A stretch of 37,516 bases of DNA from Planktothrix tepida PCC 9214 (GCF_900009145.1 NZ_LN889802.1:268123-305638); one strand, 5' to 3'. Counted from the first letter of the stretch, positions 24,752 to 33,801 are shown. Translations and numbers: made by a program. Notes: generated from the sequence alone by a model not told the origin.

Positions 24752-26422
24752 TTACCAAGTAATGCGATCGCGGATTTTTTCTAATAATTTTGGCCCAACG
24801 CCGGACACCTGATCTAAATCTTCGAGGGAAGTAAAGGGTTTTTTCTGTCGAGCCGCTATAATATTTTGAGCTAATTTTGCACCGACTCCGGGTAAGGTTT
24901 CTAATTCCGCTTGGGTTGCTGTATTGAGATTAATTTTAATATCTGAAGACCCTGAATTTAAAGGTTTTACAGATTGATAAGAATTAGATGTTGTAACAAT
25001 AGAATCCCCACAGGCTTTTAAATCTTTTTCGACTTTTGTTAATAGCCAAGTGGGAATCCCTAAAGCTGAATTTTGATATAATCGTTCAAATTCTCGCTTA
25101 AAATGAGTAGCAACTGTTGTATTATTAATAATTATCAAAGTTTCATCATTTTGAGTATTGGCGGCTTCTGTCCAATTATGGGAACCTGTAATCACAATTT
25201 TATGATCAATAATTCCAAATTTATGATGTAAGCGATCGCTCGGAGGTAAATTCGGACTTCCTACCGTTGAAATGGGTTGTTTCCAAGGCTTATTTTCCGC
25301 TTCATAACGGCATTGATTAACTAAGGAAATTCCCATCATATCCAACCCTTCACTATAGGAACGATAGGCAAAGCTCGGATCAATTAAGCCTTGAATTAAG
25401 ACCTGATTTTGATGTTTTTTTTCTAAGGTATTGACAATTTTTTGATCTGAAAATACAAACAAAGCAAAATCAAAGGATTGTTGAGTTTTCTGTAATTCTT
25501 GTTGAATTAAACCATTGGTACTGTTTTGCCAAGGTTGTTTTTGAGAAGTCGGAGAAAATTGAACGGTTACAGGAGTATTCCCGACTAAAATTGTTTGATG
25601 ACCTCGAAAAGGTTTATTAATTCCAAATAAACTATCCTTTTTTTTCCCAACCCCATCCCCCCACATTAAATTAAACTCTTGAGTCATTAATTGGGCTAAT
25701 TTGGAACTTTCAATTTTTAATAAATTATTGGCATTTCCTTGACTTTCTAAGGTTTTAAAATCTCCATGAACATCACTGGTTGTCCAGTTAGCAGACGTAA
25801 TGATAACATTCTTTCCATCAACGACCATAAATTTATGGTGCATTAACCCTGTCCCTTTGGAGCCATCTTCCGTATCGTCAATCATCGGAATTCCAGCGTT
25901 TTCTAATAACATTAAAGCGTCTCGTTGCTGACTTTCCTCTGGGCCAACTTTTCCATCCTGATTAACATCTGCTAGTAAGATAAACTCCTGATATCGCTCC
26001 TGCTCTCGTTCAGGTAACTGCTGAATTTCGGTGGCTGTAAATTGACTCCAAGGACGGCGATAAGTATTTTCTACAATAACTCGTATCTTCACCCCAGCTT
26101 GGTGACGTTCCACTAACGCTTGAGCAATATTCGGTAAACGAAATTCTTGAACCGCGATATCAATTGTTGATGTTCCTTGATGAATTGTATCAATAATAAC
26201 TTGTTCTAAATTATCCCCAAACCGCAAAGATTGACGATAGGGTTCTGGATAAACAGAAGCTTCAGAATGATTAAAATAAACTTGAATTAAAGCATCTTGT
26301 TCTAAAGAATCTAAACGAGGTTTTAATACAGACTGGGAGGATGTTTTCACACAAGCACCCAGACCCCCAGCCCATAATAGTATTAACCCTAACCGCAGTG
26401 AAATTTGACGCAATTTATTCAC
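24752..26422 (-). CDS. Secreted lipoprotein with twin phospholipase D domains, EF-hand-like loop and ComEA-type HhH tail
   Basis: The 556-residue envelope protein has a hydrophobic signal with lipobox LGAC (lipid Cys at 24). Two PLD domains follow. HKD1 is at H196-K197-D202 (HHKFMVVDGKNVIITSANWT) and HKD2 at H400-K401-D406 (HHKFGIIDHKIVITGSHNWT). Inside the first, DVNQDGKVGPEE (152-163) is a calcium EF-hand-like loop. The last ~60 residues (INLNTATQAELETLPGVGAKL to the end) are a double helix-hairpin-helix as in ComEA, a DNA-binding fold. Together these suggest a membrane-tethered nuclease acting on extracellular DNA, for example in DNA uptake or nutrient release; phospholipase activity is the alternative. 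It appears monocistronic. Confidence 0.9.
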   Translation of the reverse strand: MNKLRQISLRLGLILLWAGGLGACVKTSSQSVLKPRLDSLEQDALIQVYFNHSEASVYPEPYRQSLRFGDNLEQVIIDTIHQGTSTIDIAVQEFRLPNIAQALVERHQAGVKIRVIVENTYRRPWSQFTATEIQQLPEREQERYQEFILLADVNQDGKVGPEESQQRDALMLLENAGIPMIDDTEDGSKGTGLMHHKFMVVDGKNVIITSANWTTSDVHGDFKTLESQGNANNLLKIESSKLAQLMTQEFNLMWGDGVGKKKDSLFGINKPFRGHQTILVGNTPVTVQFSPTSQKQPWQNSTNGLIQQELQKTQQSFDFALFVFSDQKIVNTLEKKHQNQVLIQGLIDPSFAYRSYSEGLDMMGISLVNQCRYEAENKPWKQPISTVGSPNLPPSDRLHHKFGIIDHKIVITGSHNWTEAANTQNDETLIIINNTTVATHFKREFERLYQNSALGIPTWLLTKVEKDLKACGDSIVTTSNSYQSVKPLNSGSSDIKINLNTATQAELETLPGVGAKLAQNIIAARQKKPFTSLEDLDQVSGVGPKLLEKIRDRITW

Positions 26423-26710
26423 CGATCAGCAACCATTAAATGGATTCTATTAACAGTTTGGCAGCAACAGGAGCGACAAACAAGGGATGGAACACAGTTC
26501 CCTGAAGGGATGAGGGAACTAGGAGTTGCTAACGGGTAACGGTTGACTTACTCCTGCCTCCTGATTCAGGTAATCTATTAATAGGGGGGAGATTAACTTA
26601 ATTTCTGCCAAGCTACCGAGTTAAAAGGATGTTTCACTTTTTAACGGTCTGTCGCTGTAAGCACTCGCTCAGGGCTTATCGGCGCGGGTAATAACCCTCA
26701 CTGCTGTATT

Positions 26711-27112
26711 ATGCCAAAACGAAAGAGGACATTTCCCTGTGGCCATAAAGGATATGGGAAACTTTGTCATCGTTGTAATCAACAAGAAGTGACACAGGAT
26801 TCCCAACATCAGGCTATTGAGGACAAACGAACTAAAAAACTAGAATGGGAAGCCTCCTTTGCTCAGGATATTATTGACCTGAGAGGCTTACCAGATTATG
26901 TCGTGATTAAAGCCAGGGCCATTATTGCTGGCTTAAATGACCAGAAAAGTTATCGAGACTTTGGGGGGAAGCGACTTCGCCATAATCGGTTTATTATCAG
27001 TATTCCCGTAACGCGGAATTATCGGATGCTTTGTCAAGATAGTGGTACTTTCCTCGTTCCCCAAAAAGTTCTTTCCCATGAAGATTACAACGTTTGTAAA
27101 CCGGGAGATTAA
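26711..27112 (+). CDS. Zinc-ribbon protein with a RelE/ParE-like C-terminal half
   Basis: This 133-residue basic protein starts with a small metal site CGHKGYGKLCHRC (C10, H12, C19, C22), as in a cyanobacterial zinc-binding DUF family. After a charged helix (about 30-50), the second half (about 50-125) looks like the RelE/ParE toxin fold: a helix with KARAIIAGLN, GGKRLRHNRFIISIPVTRNYRML strands, and a final SHEDYN segment resembling the end of RelE-type proteins. No antitoxin gene lies beside it. Toxin activity is only a guess; it may be a housekeeping RNA- or ribosome-binding protein. Confidence 0.75.
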   Translation: MPKRKRTFPCGHKGYGKLCHRCNQQEVTQDSQHQAIEDKRTKKLEWEASFAQDIIDLRGLPDYVVIKARAIIAGLNDQKSYRDFGGKRLRHNRFIISIPVTRNYRMLCQDSGTFLVPQKVLSHEDYNVCKPGD

Positions 27113-27182
27113 ATCGCTAAAATCCTAACCCGTTTATTTTTTTCCTTGATAACAAAACTTAACTTTTGATTGAGAAACATCC

Positions 27183-28361
27183 ATGCAAATTTATCTCGAC
27201 TATAGTGCAACCACTCCTCCCCATGCTGAAGTGATGACCCTGATGCAAAGGGTGATGGCTCAACAGTGGGGAAATCCTTCGAGTCTTCATGAGTGGGGTC
27301 AAAGAGCCGCAACGGTTTTAGAACGATCTCGAATACAAGTGGCTCATCTGATTAATGCTCCACCGGAATCGATTATTTTTACTTCCGGGGGAACTGAAGC
27401 GGACAATTTGGCGATTTTAGGGGTAGCCCGTCAATATGCTCAACCCCAACATTTGATTATTTCTACGGTGGAACATTCGGCTATTGCGGAACCGGTGCGA
27501 ATGCTGGAACAATGGGGATGGCAAGTCACCCGATTACCCGTAGACTGTCGCGGACGGATTCACCCCTTGGACTTACAAGCGGCCATTCAACCGAATACGG
27601 TGTTAGTGTCGGTTATTTATGGTCAAAGTGAAGTAGGAACACTGCAACCGATTGAAATCTTAGGTAAAATAGCCCATTCCCAGGGGATTTTATTCCATAC
27701 CGACGCGGTACAGGTAGCCGGACGTTTACCCCTGGATGTGCAGCAGTTACCCGTTGATTTATTATCCCTATCCAGTCATAAATTATATGGCCCCCAAGGA
27801 GCCGGGGCGTTATATGTTCGGGATACGGTAACGTTAACGCCGTTGTTAGCCGGAGGCGGACAGGAATTTCAATTGCGTTCAGGGACGCAGGGGGTTCCCA
27901 CCCTTGCGGGATTTGGGTTAGCCTGCGAATTAGCCGCCCAGGAAATGGCCACGGAAACCCCTCGGTTAATTCGGTTGCGCGATCGCTTATTTGACTTATT
28001 GGCTGATGTACCCTATTTATTACCCACAGGCGATCGCTTAAATCGTTTACCCCATCATGTCAGTTTCTCTGTTATTCCCCCAAAACACATTGACCCCGCC
28101 ACCCTAACCGGAAAAACCCTGGTTCGTCAACTGAATTTAGCCGGAATTGGCATTAGTGCAGGTTCGGCTTGTAGCAGTGGTAAACTCAGTCCCAGTCCGA
28201 TTTTATTAGCGATGGGATATGACGAAACTGTGGCTTTAGGGGGAATTCGGTTTACCTTGGGACGGGATACCACCGAAGCAGATATTGATTGGACAGCAAT
28301 GGTTCTGAAACAAGTCTTAGAACGCTTGATTCCCAATCAGTTGTTAGCCATGAGTGTTTAA
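27183..28361 (+). CDS. Cysteine desulfurase, IscS/NifS type
   Basis: This PLP enzyme takes sulfur from cysteine for iron-sulfur clusters and tRNA thiolation. The 392-residue protein begins MQIYLDYSATTPPHAEVM, the standard family opening. It has TSGGTEADNLAI, HSAIAEPVRMLE, the PLP lysine in LSSHKLYGPQGAGALYV (about 200) and the active-site Cys in SAGSACSSGKLSPS (about 326), the loop type of group I (NifS/IscS) enzymes. It lies alone, not beside iscU or suf genes, so the pathway it serves is open. The next gene (methyltransferase) begins 30 bases later on the same strand. Confidence 0.94.
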   Translation: MQIYLDYSATTPPHAEVMTLMQRVMAQQWGNPSSLHEWGQRAATVLERSRIQVAHLINAPPESIIFTSGGTEADNLAILGVARQYAQPQHLIISTVEHSAIAEPVRMLEQWGWQVTRLPVDCRGRIHPLDLQAAIQPNTVLVSVIYGQSEVGTLQPIEILGKIAHSQGILFHTDAVQVAGRLPLDVQQLPVDLLSLSSHKLYGPQGAGALYVRDTVTLTPLLAGGGQEFQLRSGTQGVPTLAGFGLACELAAQEMATETPRLIRLRDRLFDLLADVPYLLPTGDRLNRLPHHVSFSVIPPKHIDPATLTGKTLVRQLNLAGIGISAGSACSSGKLSPSPILLAMGYDETVALGGIRFTLGRDTTEADIDWTAMVLKQVLERLIPNQLLAMSV

Positions 28362-28391
28362 CTTAATCAGGTTGATAGAATTCTAAAGAGT

Positions 28392-29708
28392 ATGCTCAAC
28401 ACATTTGAACAACAGTTGCATTCCTATTCACAGATTGCAGAGCAAATTCCTGATAATCTGGAGTCTGGAAAGTTTATAACTGTTGAAAGAGTTCCCCCTC
28501 TAAAAGTCTATTCTTTAGGATTCCAACCTGCAAAATTTATCCCAGAGATTCCTCGTTGGTTTCTCAAAAAATACGCTGTTCCTGCTTGTACAATTCTTGA
28601 CCCATTTTGTGGCTCCGGTACAACTTTATTAGAAGCCATTCAACAAAATATTTCAGCCTACTGGTTAGACTATCACCCTCTCAGTCGTTTAATTTGCCAA
28701 GTTAAAACCACTGTATTTTCAACCCAGGAGATTTTAGAAGCAACAACCCAAATTATCGAAAAAGTATCTACCCAAAAGTTTGCACCCGCAACCATCAATT
28801 TTTCCAATAAAGATTTTTGGTTTCAGCAGCCTGTACAAGAAGGATTAGAACTTTTAAGAGAACAGATTCTATTAGCTGACTATAGCCTTCAACCTTTACT
28901 TTGGTTAGCATTTAGCTCAACCGTTAGAAAGACTTCAAATATGAATGATGGTATGATTTTGGCAGCCCGACGTTCCCATATTGAGAAAATCCCTATTCGT
29001 TCCCGTTCAGATGTATTTCAATATTTTCAACACTATGTTAAACAATCTATTGAAGCTTTTGGGGAATGGAACCCTTTCTTAAAAAACTTTACGGCTCAAA
29101 TTCAACAACTATCTTCTCAAGATGCTCGACAACTGCCAGAACCCTTAACAGTTGATGCAATTATTACTTCTCCACCCTATATTAATGCGATTGATTATGT
29201 TTGGGCTTCTAAGTTTGAACTGCATTGGTTAGGATTGGTAAATAGTAACCAGGAACGTTTAAATTTATACTCTCAAGAAATCGGAACTGAACGAATTCCC
29301 AAGCAGGAGTGTAAAGAATTAGGAAAAACGGGTTATTTGCATTTAGATCAGTTGATCGAAAATATCTATTTTGGTAAAAAATATCAAGCAACTTCGGGTC
29401 AAAATCAACTTAGATCCAGAGTTGTTTATAAATATTTTATGGATATGAAGTTACATTTTTTACAGAGTTTACAGGTATTAAAAAAAGGTGGGTATTACTG
29501 TTTTTCTGTAGGCGATGTTAGCAATATTTGTGGCGTGGAAATTCCTGTAGCATCTCTTTTGTCAGAAATTGCTTGTGACTTAGGCTTTAAGAAAATATTC
29601 AATTTCAACCTTCTTTTAAAAAATCGACGTTTGAATCTACCCAGAAACGTTAATTGGGCTGGAACTATTAAACATGATACTATTATTGTGCTGGAGAAAA
29701 TAAATTAA
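28392..29708 (+). CDS. Restriction-modification DNA methyltransferase (probable N4-cytosine or N6-adenine)
   Basis: The 438-residue SAM-dependent methyltransferase modifies exocyclic amino groups of DNA bases. Motif I, DPFCGSGTTLLEA, is at about 70-82 and binds SAM; the catalytic motif IV, TSPPYINAIDYV, is at 259-270. TSPPY is most often seen in N4-cytosine enzymes, but N6-adenine is possible. The large insert between the two motifs (about 180 residues) may hold target recognition. A further KKGGYYCFSVGDV strand lies near 370. The stop codon overlaps the next gene's ATG by one base, so it is coupled to the probable cognate nuclease and protects the host from it. Confidence 0.9.
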   Translation: MLNTFEQQLHSYSQIAEQIPDNLESGKFITVERVPPLKVYSLGFQPAKFIPEIPRWFLKKYAVPACTILDPFCGSGTTLLEAIQQNISAYWLDYHPLSRLICQVKTTVFSTQEILEATTQIIEKVSTQKFAPATINFSNKDFWFQQPVQEGLELLREQILLADYSLQPLLWLAFSSTVRKTSNMNDGMILAARRSHIEKIPIRSRSDVFQYFQHYVKQSIEAFGEWNPFLKNFTAQIQQLSSQDARQLPEPLTVDAIITSPPYINAIDYVWASKFELHWLGLVNSNQERLNLYSQEIGTERIPKQECKELGKTGYLHLDQLIENIYFGKKYQATSGQNQLRSRVVYKYFMDMKLHFLQSLQVLKKGGYYCFSVGDVSNICGVEIPVASLLSEIACDLGFKKIFNFNLLLKNRRLNLPRNVNWAGTIKHDTIIVLEKIN

Positions 29709-30280
29709 TGTCTAATTCCATTGATGATCGGCATCTTGAATCCATTTTACAGCAGTATAGTGTATCATTCAATGCAAAAAAATTTATAGAAGAATCCTTG
29801 GAAGAAGATGATTTAATGCTGGTTTTTGGTTTGACACAAGAAATCAAAGATCTCAATAAACAGTATTGGGGAAGAGAATTAGGCAAATGTTGGGAACGTC
29901 TTATTATTGAAGTTGGTAGACAAAGTTGTATAGACTTTTCTCCTGCCATTCGAGATGGAAAAGATGAATTATGTGATTTAGTCATTGGAACCGATGCTAT
30001 CGATGCAAAATATAGAATTGGATCAGGAGATTCAGGAACGTTAAAGAAGTTTAAGCAATACGCTGAACGATTAACGAATAGGGGGTACAAACCTGTTTTA
30101 CTGATTTTGCGAACTGATAGTTTACCTCAAGCTATCAATGCTTGTATTGTAGGGGGGTGGAGGGTGCTATCGGGACAAGATGCCTTTGACTATTTATCTG
30201 AAATCACAAATTTTGATTTACAAGCTTGGTTAAAAGCCCGAAGAGGGTTATACTCAAGATCAATTAATCAACAACAGTAA
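29708..30280 (+). CDS. Probable type II restriction endonuclease
   Basis: The 190-residue soluble protein is coupled to the methyltransferase gene through a TAATG overlap. It shows a PD-(D/E)XK active-site pattern: D90 in ELCDLVIG, then D99-A-K101 in IDAKYR, followed by IGSGDSGTLKKFKQYAERL, a helix expected after the catalytic strand, and KPVLLILRTDSLPQAI. The size suits a type II enzyme that cuts as a dimer. The IGSGDSGTLKKF stretch reminds me of the ApaLI-type group, but I cannot confirm that, so the recognition site is not assigned. No frameshift or missing residue is seen, so it is probably active. Confidence 0.8.
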   Translation: MSNSIDDRHLESILQQYSVSFNAKKFIEESLEEDDLMLVFGLTQEIKDLNKQYWGRELGKCWERLIIEVGRQSCIDFSPAIRDGKDELCDLVIGTDAIDAKYRIGSGDSGTLKKFKQYAERLTNRGYKPVLLILRTDSLPQAINACIVGGWRVLSGQDAFDYLSEITNFDLQAWLKARRGLYSRSINQQQ

Positions 30281-30314
30281 CTTAATCAAAGCCATTAATA
30301 ATCCTATCCCACCT

Positions 30315-31058
30315 ATGTCTCAACTACCTAACAGTTTAGAAGAAGCAATTGAACAAGCTAAACAAGCAACAAAAGCGGCATTAGCCGATGATTATAAATT
30401 AATTCAAGTTGAATTAGTGTTCCCTGAAATTGAACTACAAGCTCAATCTATCGCTCAAGAATTTATTCCGGCGATAGAAGAACCGAATCATCAATTAGTG
30501 GTATTGTTCCCCGATACCGGTGCCGCAGCCTTAGCTCGTCGGGACTGGGGAGAAACTTCTTTTCGGGTGACAGATTTAGGAACCTCCCGTTCTCCGGTTG
30601 AAACCCGATTAGAGCCAGAAGATCAACAGTTTTTAGTCGTCTCTCCCTCTGCGGTGGAAGTGGCGCAGGTGGAAAAATTGTACCAATTAGCCGGAGATCG
30701 CCCCGTAATTTTACTGAATCCAAAGCTTGAAGATCTTGCTATTATAGGAATAGGATATGCTGCTCGTCAGTTACGCGAACGGTTTATCAAGACTATTGAG
30801 TCTTGCTATTACCTCAAAGCCTTAGAAGGTGCTGCGCTCAGACGTTGTTATCCTTCAATGTGGGAAGTTTGGTTAGAAATTGATGGGCAGTACCAGTTGA
30901 TCACTGAGCAGCCGACAAAACCCGTCGGCGATGAACTGGATCTAATTCTGGCACAGGTGACTCAAGAAAGTGATGAGTCAGTGGCACAACCTGTCCAACG
31001 GCCCAAAAAAGGTGTTTTGTCTGGACTTCAGAATTTTATTCGCGCCTTAAGCCGATGA
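30315..31058 (+). CDS. DUF1995 family protein (LPA3-like)
   Basis: The 247-residue soluble protein belongs to DUF1995, shared by cyanobacteria and plastids; the plant member LPA3 helps insert the PSII subunit CP43. Visible family features are LPNSLEEAIEQAKQATKAAL at the N-terminus, VELVFPEIELQAQSIAQEF, VLFPDTGAAALARRDW and RCYPSMWEVWLE late in the protein. The C-terminal part is polar and ends in a basic, amphipathic stretch (LSGLQNFIRALSR). A role in photosystem assembly is inferred from plants. It follows the restriction gene by 34 bases but is probably unrelated to it. Confidence 0.85.
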   Translation: MSQLPNSLEEAIEQAKQATKAALADDYKLIQVELVFPEIELQAQSIAQEFIPAIEEPNHQLVVLFPDTGAAALARRDWGETSFRVTDLGTSRSPVETRLEPEDQQFLVVSPSAVEVAQVEKLYQLAGDRPVILLNPKLEDLAIIGIGYAARQLRERFIKTIESCYYLKALEGAALRRCYPSMWEVWLEIDGQYQLITEQPTKPVGDELDLILAQVTQESDESVAQPVQRPKKGVLSGLQNFIRALSR

Positions 31059-31104
31059 GTCCTGTTCCTACGAACACCCTCTAACGTGTGCAAGTGAATC
31101 AAAA

Positions 31105-31860
31105 ATGTTGACTCGACGCATTGTTATTGGTGACGTACATGGGCATTATGACGGGCTAATGACCCTTTTAGAGCGTATTGCTCCGGGTGCAAATGATCAA
31201 GTGTATTTTTTGGGGGATTTAATTGATCGTGGCCCCAAAAGTGCCCAGGTGGTCGAATTCGTCAAAAATAGCCCGTATCATTGTTTAAGGGGCAACCATG
31301 AACAATTGATGTTAAATGCTTTGCCGGAGGACGGAAAAAATCCTCAAGCTTGGCAAGCATGGTTGTATAGTGGCGGTATGACGACAATTACCAGTTATCA
31401 AGATTTAGGAATTATTCCTAGGGATCATGTGCACTGGATGGCTTCTTTACCTTTATATGTCGATTTAGGAGATGTTTGGCTGGTTCATGCGGGTGTTCAT
31501 CCCAAAATGTCCATTAAAGAACAAGATGAAGCGGAATTTTGTTGGATACGGCGAGAATTTCACAATATCCCTAAACCCTATTTTGCCAATAAATTAATTA
31601 TTATCGGTCATACCATTACGTTTACCTTTGATGGCATTGAACCCGGTAATTTAGTTCAAGGCCAAGGATGGTTAGGAATTGATACGGGGGTTTATCATGC
31701 CAGAAGTGGCTGGTTAACGGGATTGGATATTACGAATAAAAAAGTGTATCAGGTGAATGTTCTGCATAATAATCAAATTCGGATTTTACCCTTAAATCGG
31801 ATTGTTACCCATTTAAAACCGCCTTCTTTGTTGGCGCGATTAAGTTATGTTAGACCTTAA
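31105..31860 (+). CDS. PPP-family serine/threonine protein phosphatase
   Basis: The 251-residue metallophosphoesterase is cytoplasmic. The three PPP signatures are intact: GDVHGHYDGL (D10, H12), GDLIDRGPKS (D38, D41) and GNHE (N64, H65), followed by WLVHAGVHP and IIGHT, whose histidines complete the two-metal site. Small bacterial members dephosphorylate phosphoserine, threonine and sometimes tyrosine, and resemble cyanobacterial and phage-type PPP enzymes. The substrate is unknown. It ends one base before a heptamer repeat array. Confidence 0.92.
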   Translation: MLTRRIVIGDVHGHYDGLMTLLERIAPGANDQVYFLGDLIDRGPKSAQVVEFVKNSPYHCLRGNHEQLMLNALPEDGKNPQAWQAWLYSGGMTTITSYQDLGIIPRDHVHWMASLPLYVDLGDVWLVHAGVHPKMSIKEQDEAEFCWIRREFHNIPKPYFANKLIIIGHTITFTFDGIEPGNLVQGQGWLGIDTGVYHARSGWLTGLDITNKKVYQVNVLHNNQIRILPLNRIVTHLKPPSLLARLSYVRP

Positions 31861-31902
31861 ATCAGTTATCAGTTATCAGTTATCAGTTATCAGTTATCAG
31901 TT
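31861..31902. repeat. Six perfect ATCAGTT heptamers
   Basis: A 42-base array of six exact ATCAGTT units begins immediately after the phosphatase stop codon. The same unit, also six copies but inverted, occurs at 33760-33801. Confidence 0.95.
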
Positions 31903-31949
31903 TAAGATAGATTAAAATCCGTGAAATCCTCTTAAATCCGTGATCCCCA

Positions 31950-32786
31950 TTACCTCTGATATTGAACGATGCGATCGCTGTCTTCAGATACAGAATAAGC
32001 CTGAATAATCGCATATAAATCAACATCATTTTCTAATAAACAAGCATGACCACTATCGGGTAAAACCACCATTTGAGAATTCGGTAAGGTTTTAGTTAAA
32101 TATTGGGCTTCTAAAACAGAAGGTAATAATCGATCAGCACCACTCGCAATGACTAAAACAGGAATATCAATTTCTCGAAGATGGGCTTCATTCGGTTTAA
32201 ACGCTTGCAATAATTCTAATCGCCAAGCTGAAATTTGTTGAGGTAATGAATTCATAGCTGTTAATAAGGCTTGACGTTCCGATGTTTCAATGCGTCCTAA
32301 AGAAGCTAAAAATGGCAGTAAACCCATCACCGAACTCGGATAAAACCAATCAGGAAGCCATTGAGTTAAATAGGAACCCCATCTTAACCAAGGTCGTTGT
32401 TTAAAGGATGAAGCGGGATTAACTAAAATTAAACGGCTGAACCATTGAGGAGCTACAATAGCAACTAATAAAGCTAAACACCCCCCAAAGGATTCTCCAC
32501 ATAAATAAATCTCACGTTTAGGATTAGCTTTACGCTCTGCATCAATTAAATCAATGGTTTTTGAAGCTAAAGTTTCCCAGTCAGATTGATCAGTTTTAGG
32601 AATGGTTAAACACCGAATTTCAAACGCATCCATCAACCGGGGAATTTGAACACTGAATAGTTTCCCTGTCCCATCCATTCCCGGTAAAAACAAAAATAAC
32701 GGTAAATCGGGTTTAGGGGAAGTTGGTCGAAAAAAATGCAGGGTGTTTTCAGCGACTCTGGATGGTGTTAAGGAAGAAACAGTCAT
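31950..32786 (-). CDS. Alpha/beta hydrolase, phytyl ester synthase-like
   Basis: The 278-residue protein has an alpha/beta-hydrolase fold with a complete triad: S99 in LCGESFGG, D218 in ASGADRLLPS and H247 in LPDSGHACLLE. The opening LFLPGMDGTGKLF and the SGADRLLPS and GHACLLE contexts resemble the hydrolase half of plant phytyl ester synthases and cyanobacterial relatives that make fatty acid phytyl esters or triacylglycerol. The acyltransferase half of those proteins is absent here, so simple esterase or lipase activity is equally possible. It lies 87 bases downstream of fabD on the same strand, fitting a lipid role. Confidence 0.85.
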   Translation of the reverse strand: MTVSSLTPSRVAENTLHFFRPTSPKPDLPLFLFLPGMDGTGKLFSVQIPRLMDAFEIRCLTIPKTDQSDWETLASKTIDLIDAERKANPKREIYLCGESFGGCLALLVAIVAPQWFSRLILVNPASSFKQRPWLRWGSYLTQWLPDWFYPSSVMGLLPFLASLGRIETSERQALLTAMNSLPQQISAWRLELLQAFKPNEAHLREIDIPVLVIASGADRLLPSVLEAQYLTKTLPNSQMVVLPDSGHACLLENDVDLYAIIQAYSVSEDSDRIVQYQR

Positions 32787-32873
32787 AATTTAGGTGTCAG
32801 GGGTGTGGAGCGGGTTTTCCCCGCCCGCTAACAGTATGTTATTAGGTTTCAGTCAACTGTCAAAAGTCAACCA

Positions 32874-33734
32874 TTAACTTATATTTTGCAACACAATTTC
32901 AGGAAAAGTCCGCTTCATTAAACCCGTTAGAACGTTTCCGGGGCCAATTTCCACCACTTGTTGCACCTCTAATTCTGATAATTGTAAACAAATTTCTCGC
33001 CACCGGACAGAACCCGTCATTTGTTGAGTTAGGCGTTGTTTTAACAAACTTGCATCCGTTGTGGGGGTAGGGTCAACATTGGATAAGACGGGAACTTGTG
33101 CGTTGTTAAAGGGAATTTCATCTAAAATTCGTTGAAATTCTGTAGCTGCTTCCGCCATTAAAGGAGAGTGAAATGCACCGGAAACGTTTAATTTAACGGC
33201 TCGTTTGACTTTAATATTTGCTAACACTTGATCGACGGCTTCTGGGGTTCCTGAAATCACAACTTGTGCTGCACTATTATCATTAGCTAGAACAACATTG
33301 TCTGTTTTTTGAATTTGTTCTTGTAACTGTTCTGAGTTAAACCCAATTAACGCCGCCATTTGACCCCCATCGGCACTATCCATTAATTCAGCCCGACGTT
33401 TAACTAACGTTAAACCTGTTTCAAAATCAAAGACACCAGCAGCATATAAAGCTACATATTCTCCTAAACTATGACCCGCCACATAATCAGGAGATTGACC
33501 TTCCTGTTTTAAGCGATCCACCAGTAAAGTTTCAACCACATATAAGCAGGGTTGGGTATACAAAGTTTTAGAAATTTTATCTTCTGGATCACTACAAATT
33601 TCAGAAATAGACCACCCCAAAATATTTTCAGCTAATTCTAATTTCGTTTTAAGGTCAGATTGTTCAAATAAACCTGCTCCCATGCCAATTTTTTGCGAAC
33701 CCTGACCCGGAAAAATCCATGCTGTTTTTGTCAT
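32874..33734 (-). CDS. fabD: Malonyl-CoA:acyl carrier protein transacylase
   Basis: FabD loads malonate from CoA onto ACP for fatty-acid elongation. The ATG at 33734 gives 286 residues (MTKTAWIFPGQGSQ); an in-frame TTG two codons upstream is less likely. The acyl-transferase signature is complete: FPGQGSQKIGMG, the active-site S89 in GHSLGEYVAL, H189 in GAFHSPLM and VEIGPGNVL near the end. It lies downstream of fabH, separated by a heptamer array, as the third gene of plsX-fabH-fabD. Confidence 0.96.
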   Translation of the reverse strand: MTKTAWIFPGQGSQKIGMGAGLFEQSDLKTKLELAENILGWSISEICSDPEDKISKTLYTQPCLYVVETLLVDRLKQEGQSPDYVAGHSLGEYVALYAAGVFDFETGLTLVKRRAELMDSADGGQMAALIGFNSEQLQEQIQKTDNVVLANDNSAAQVVISGTPEAVDQVLANIKVKRAVKLNVSGAFHSPLMAEAATEFQRILDEIPFNNAQVPVLSNVDPTPTTDASLLKQRLTQQMTGSVRWREICLQLSELEVQQVVEIGPGNVLTGLMKRTFPEIVLQNIS

Positions 33735-33759
33735 TTTCAATAATTAACGGTTGACTCTT

Positions 33760-33801
33760 AACTGATAACTGATAACTGATAACTGATAACTGATAACTGA
33801 T
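33760..33801. repeat. Six perfect AACTGAT heptamers between fabH and fabD
   Basis: This 42-base array is the reverse complement of the one at 31861-31902, with the same copy number. Its last base is the first base (plus strand) of the fabH stop triplet, so it directly abuts fabH. Confidence 0.95.

Noticed and set aside
31861-33801. Repeat arrays as CRISPR
   Set aside because: Units are 7 bases with no spacers; these are simple tandem repeats.
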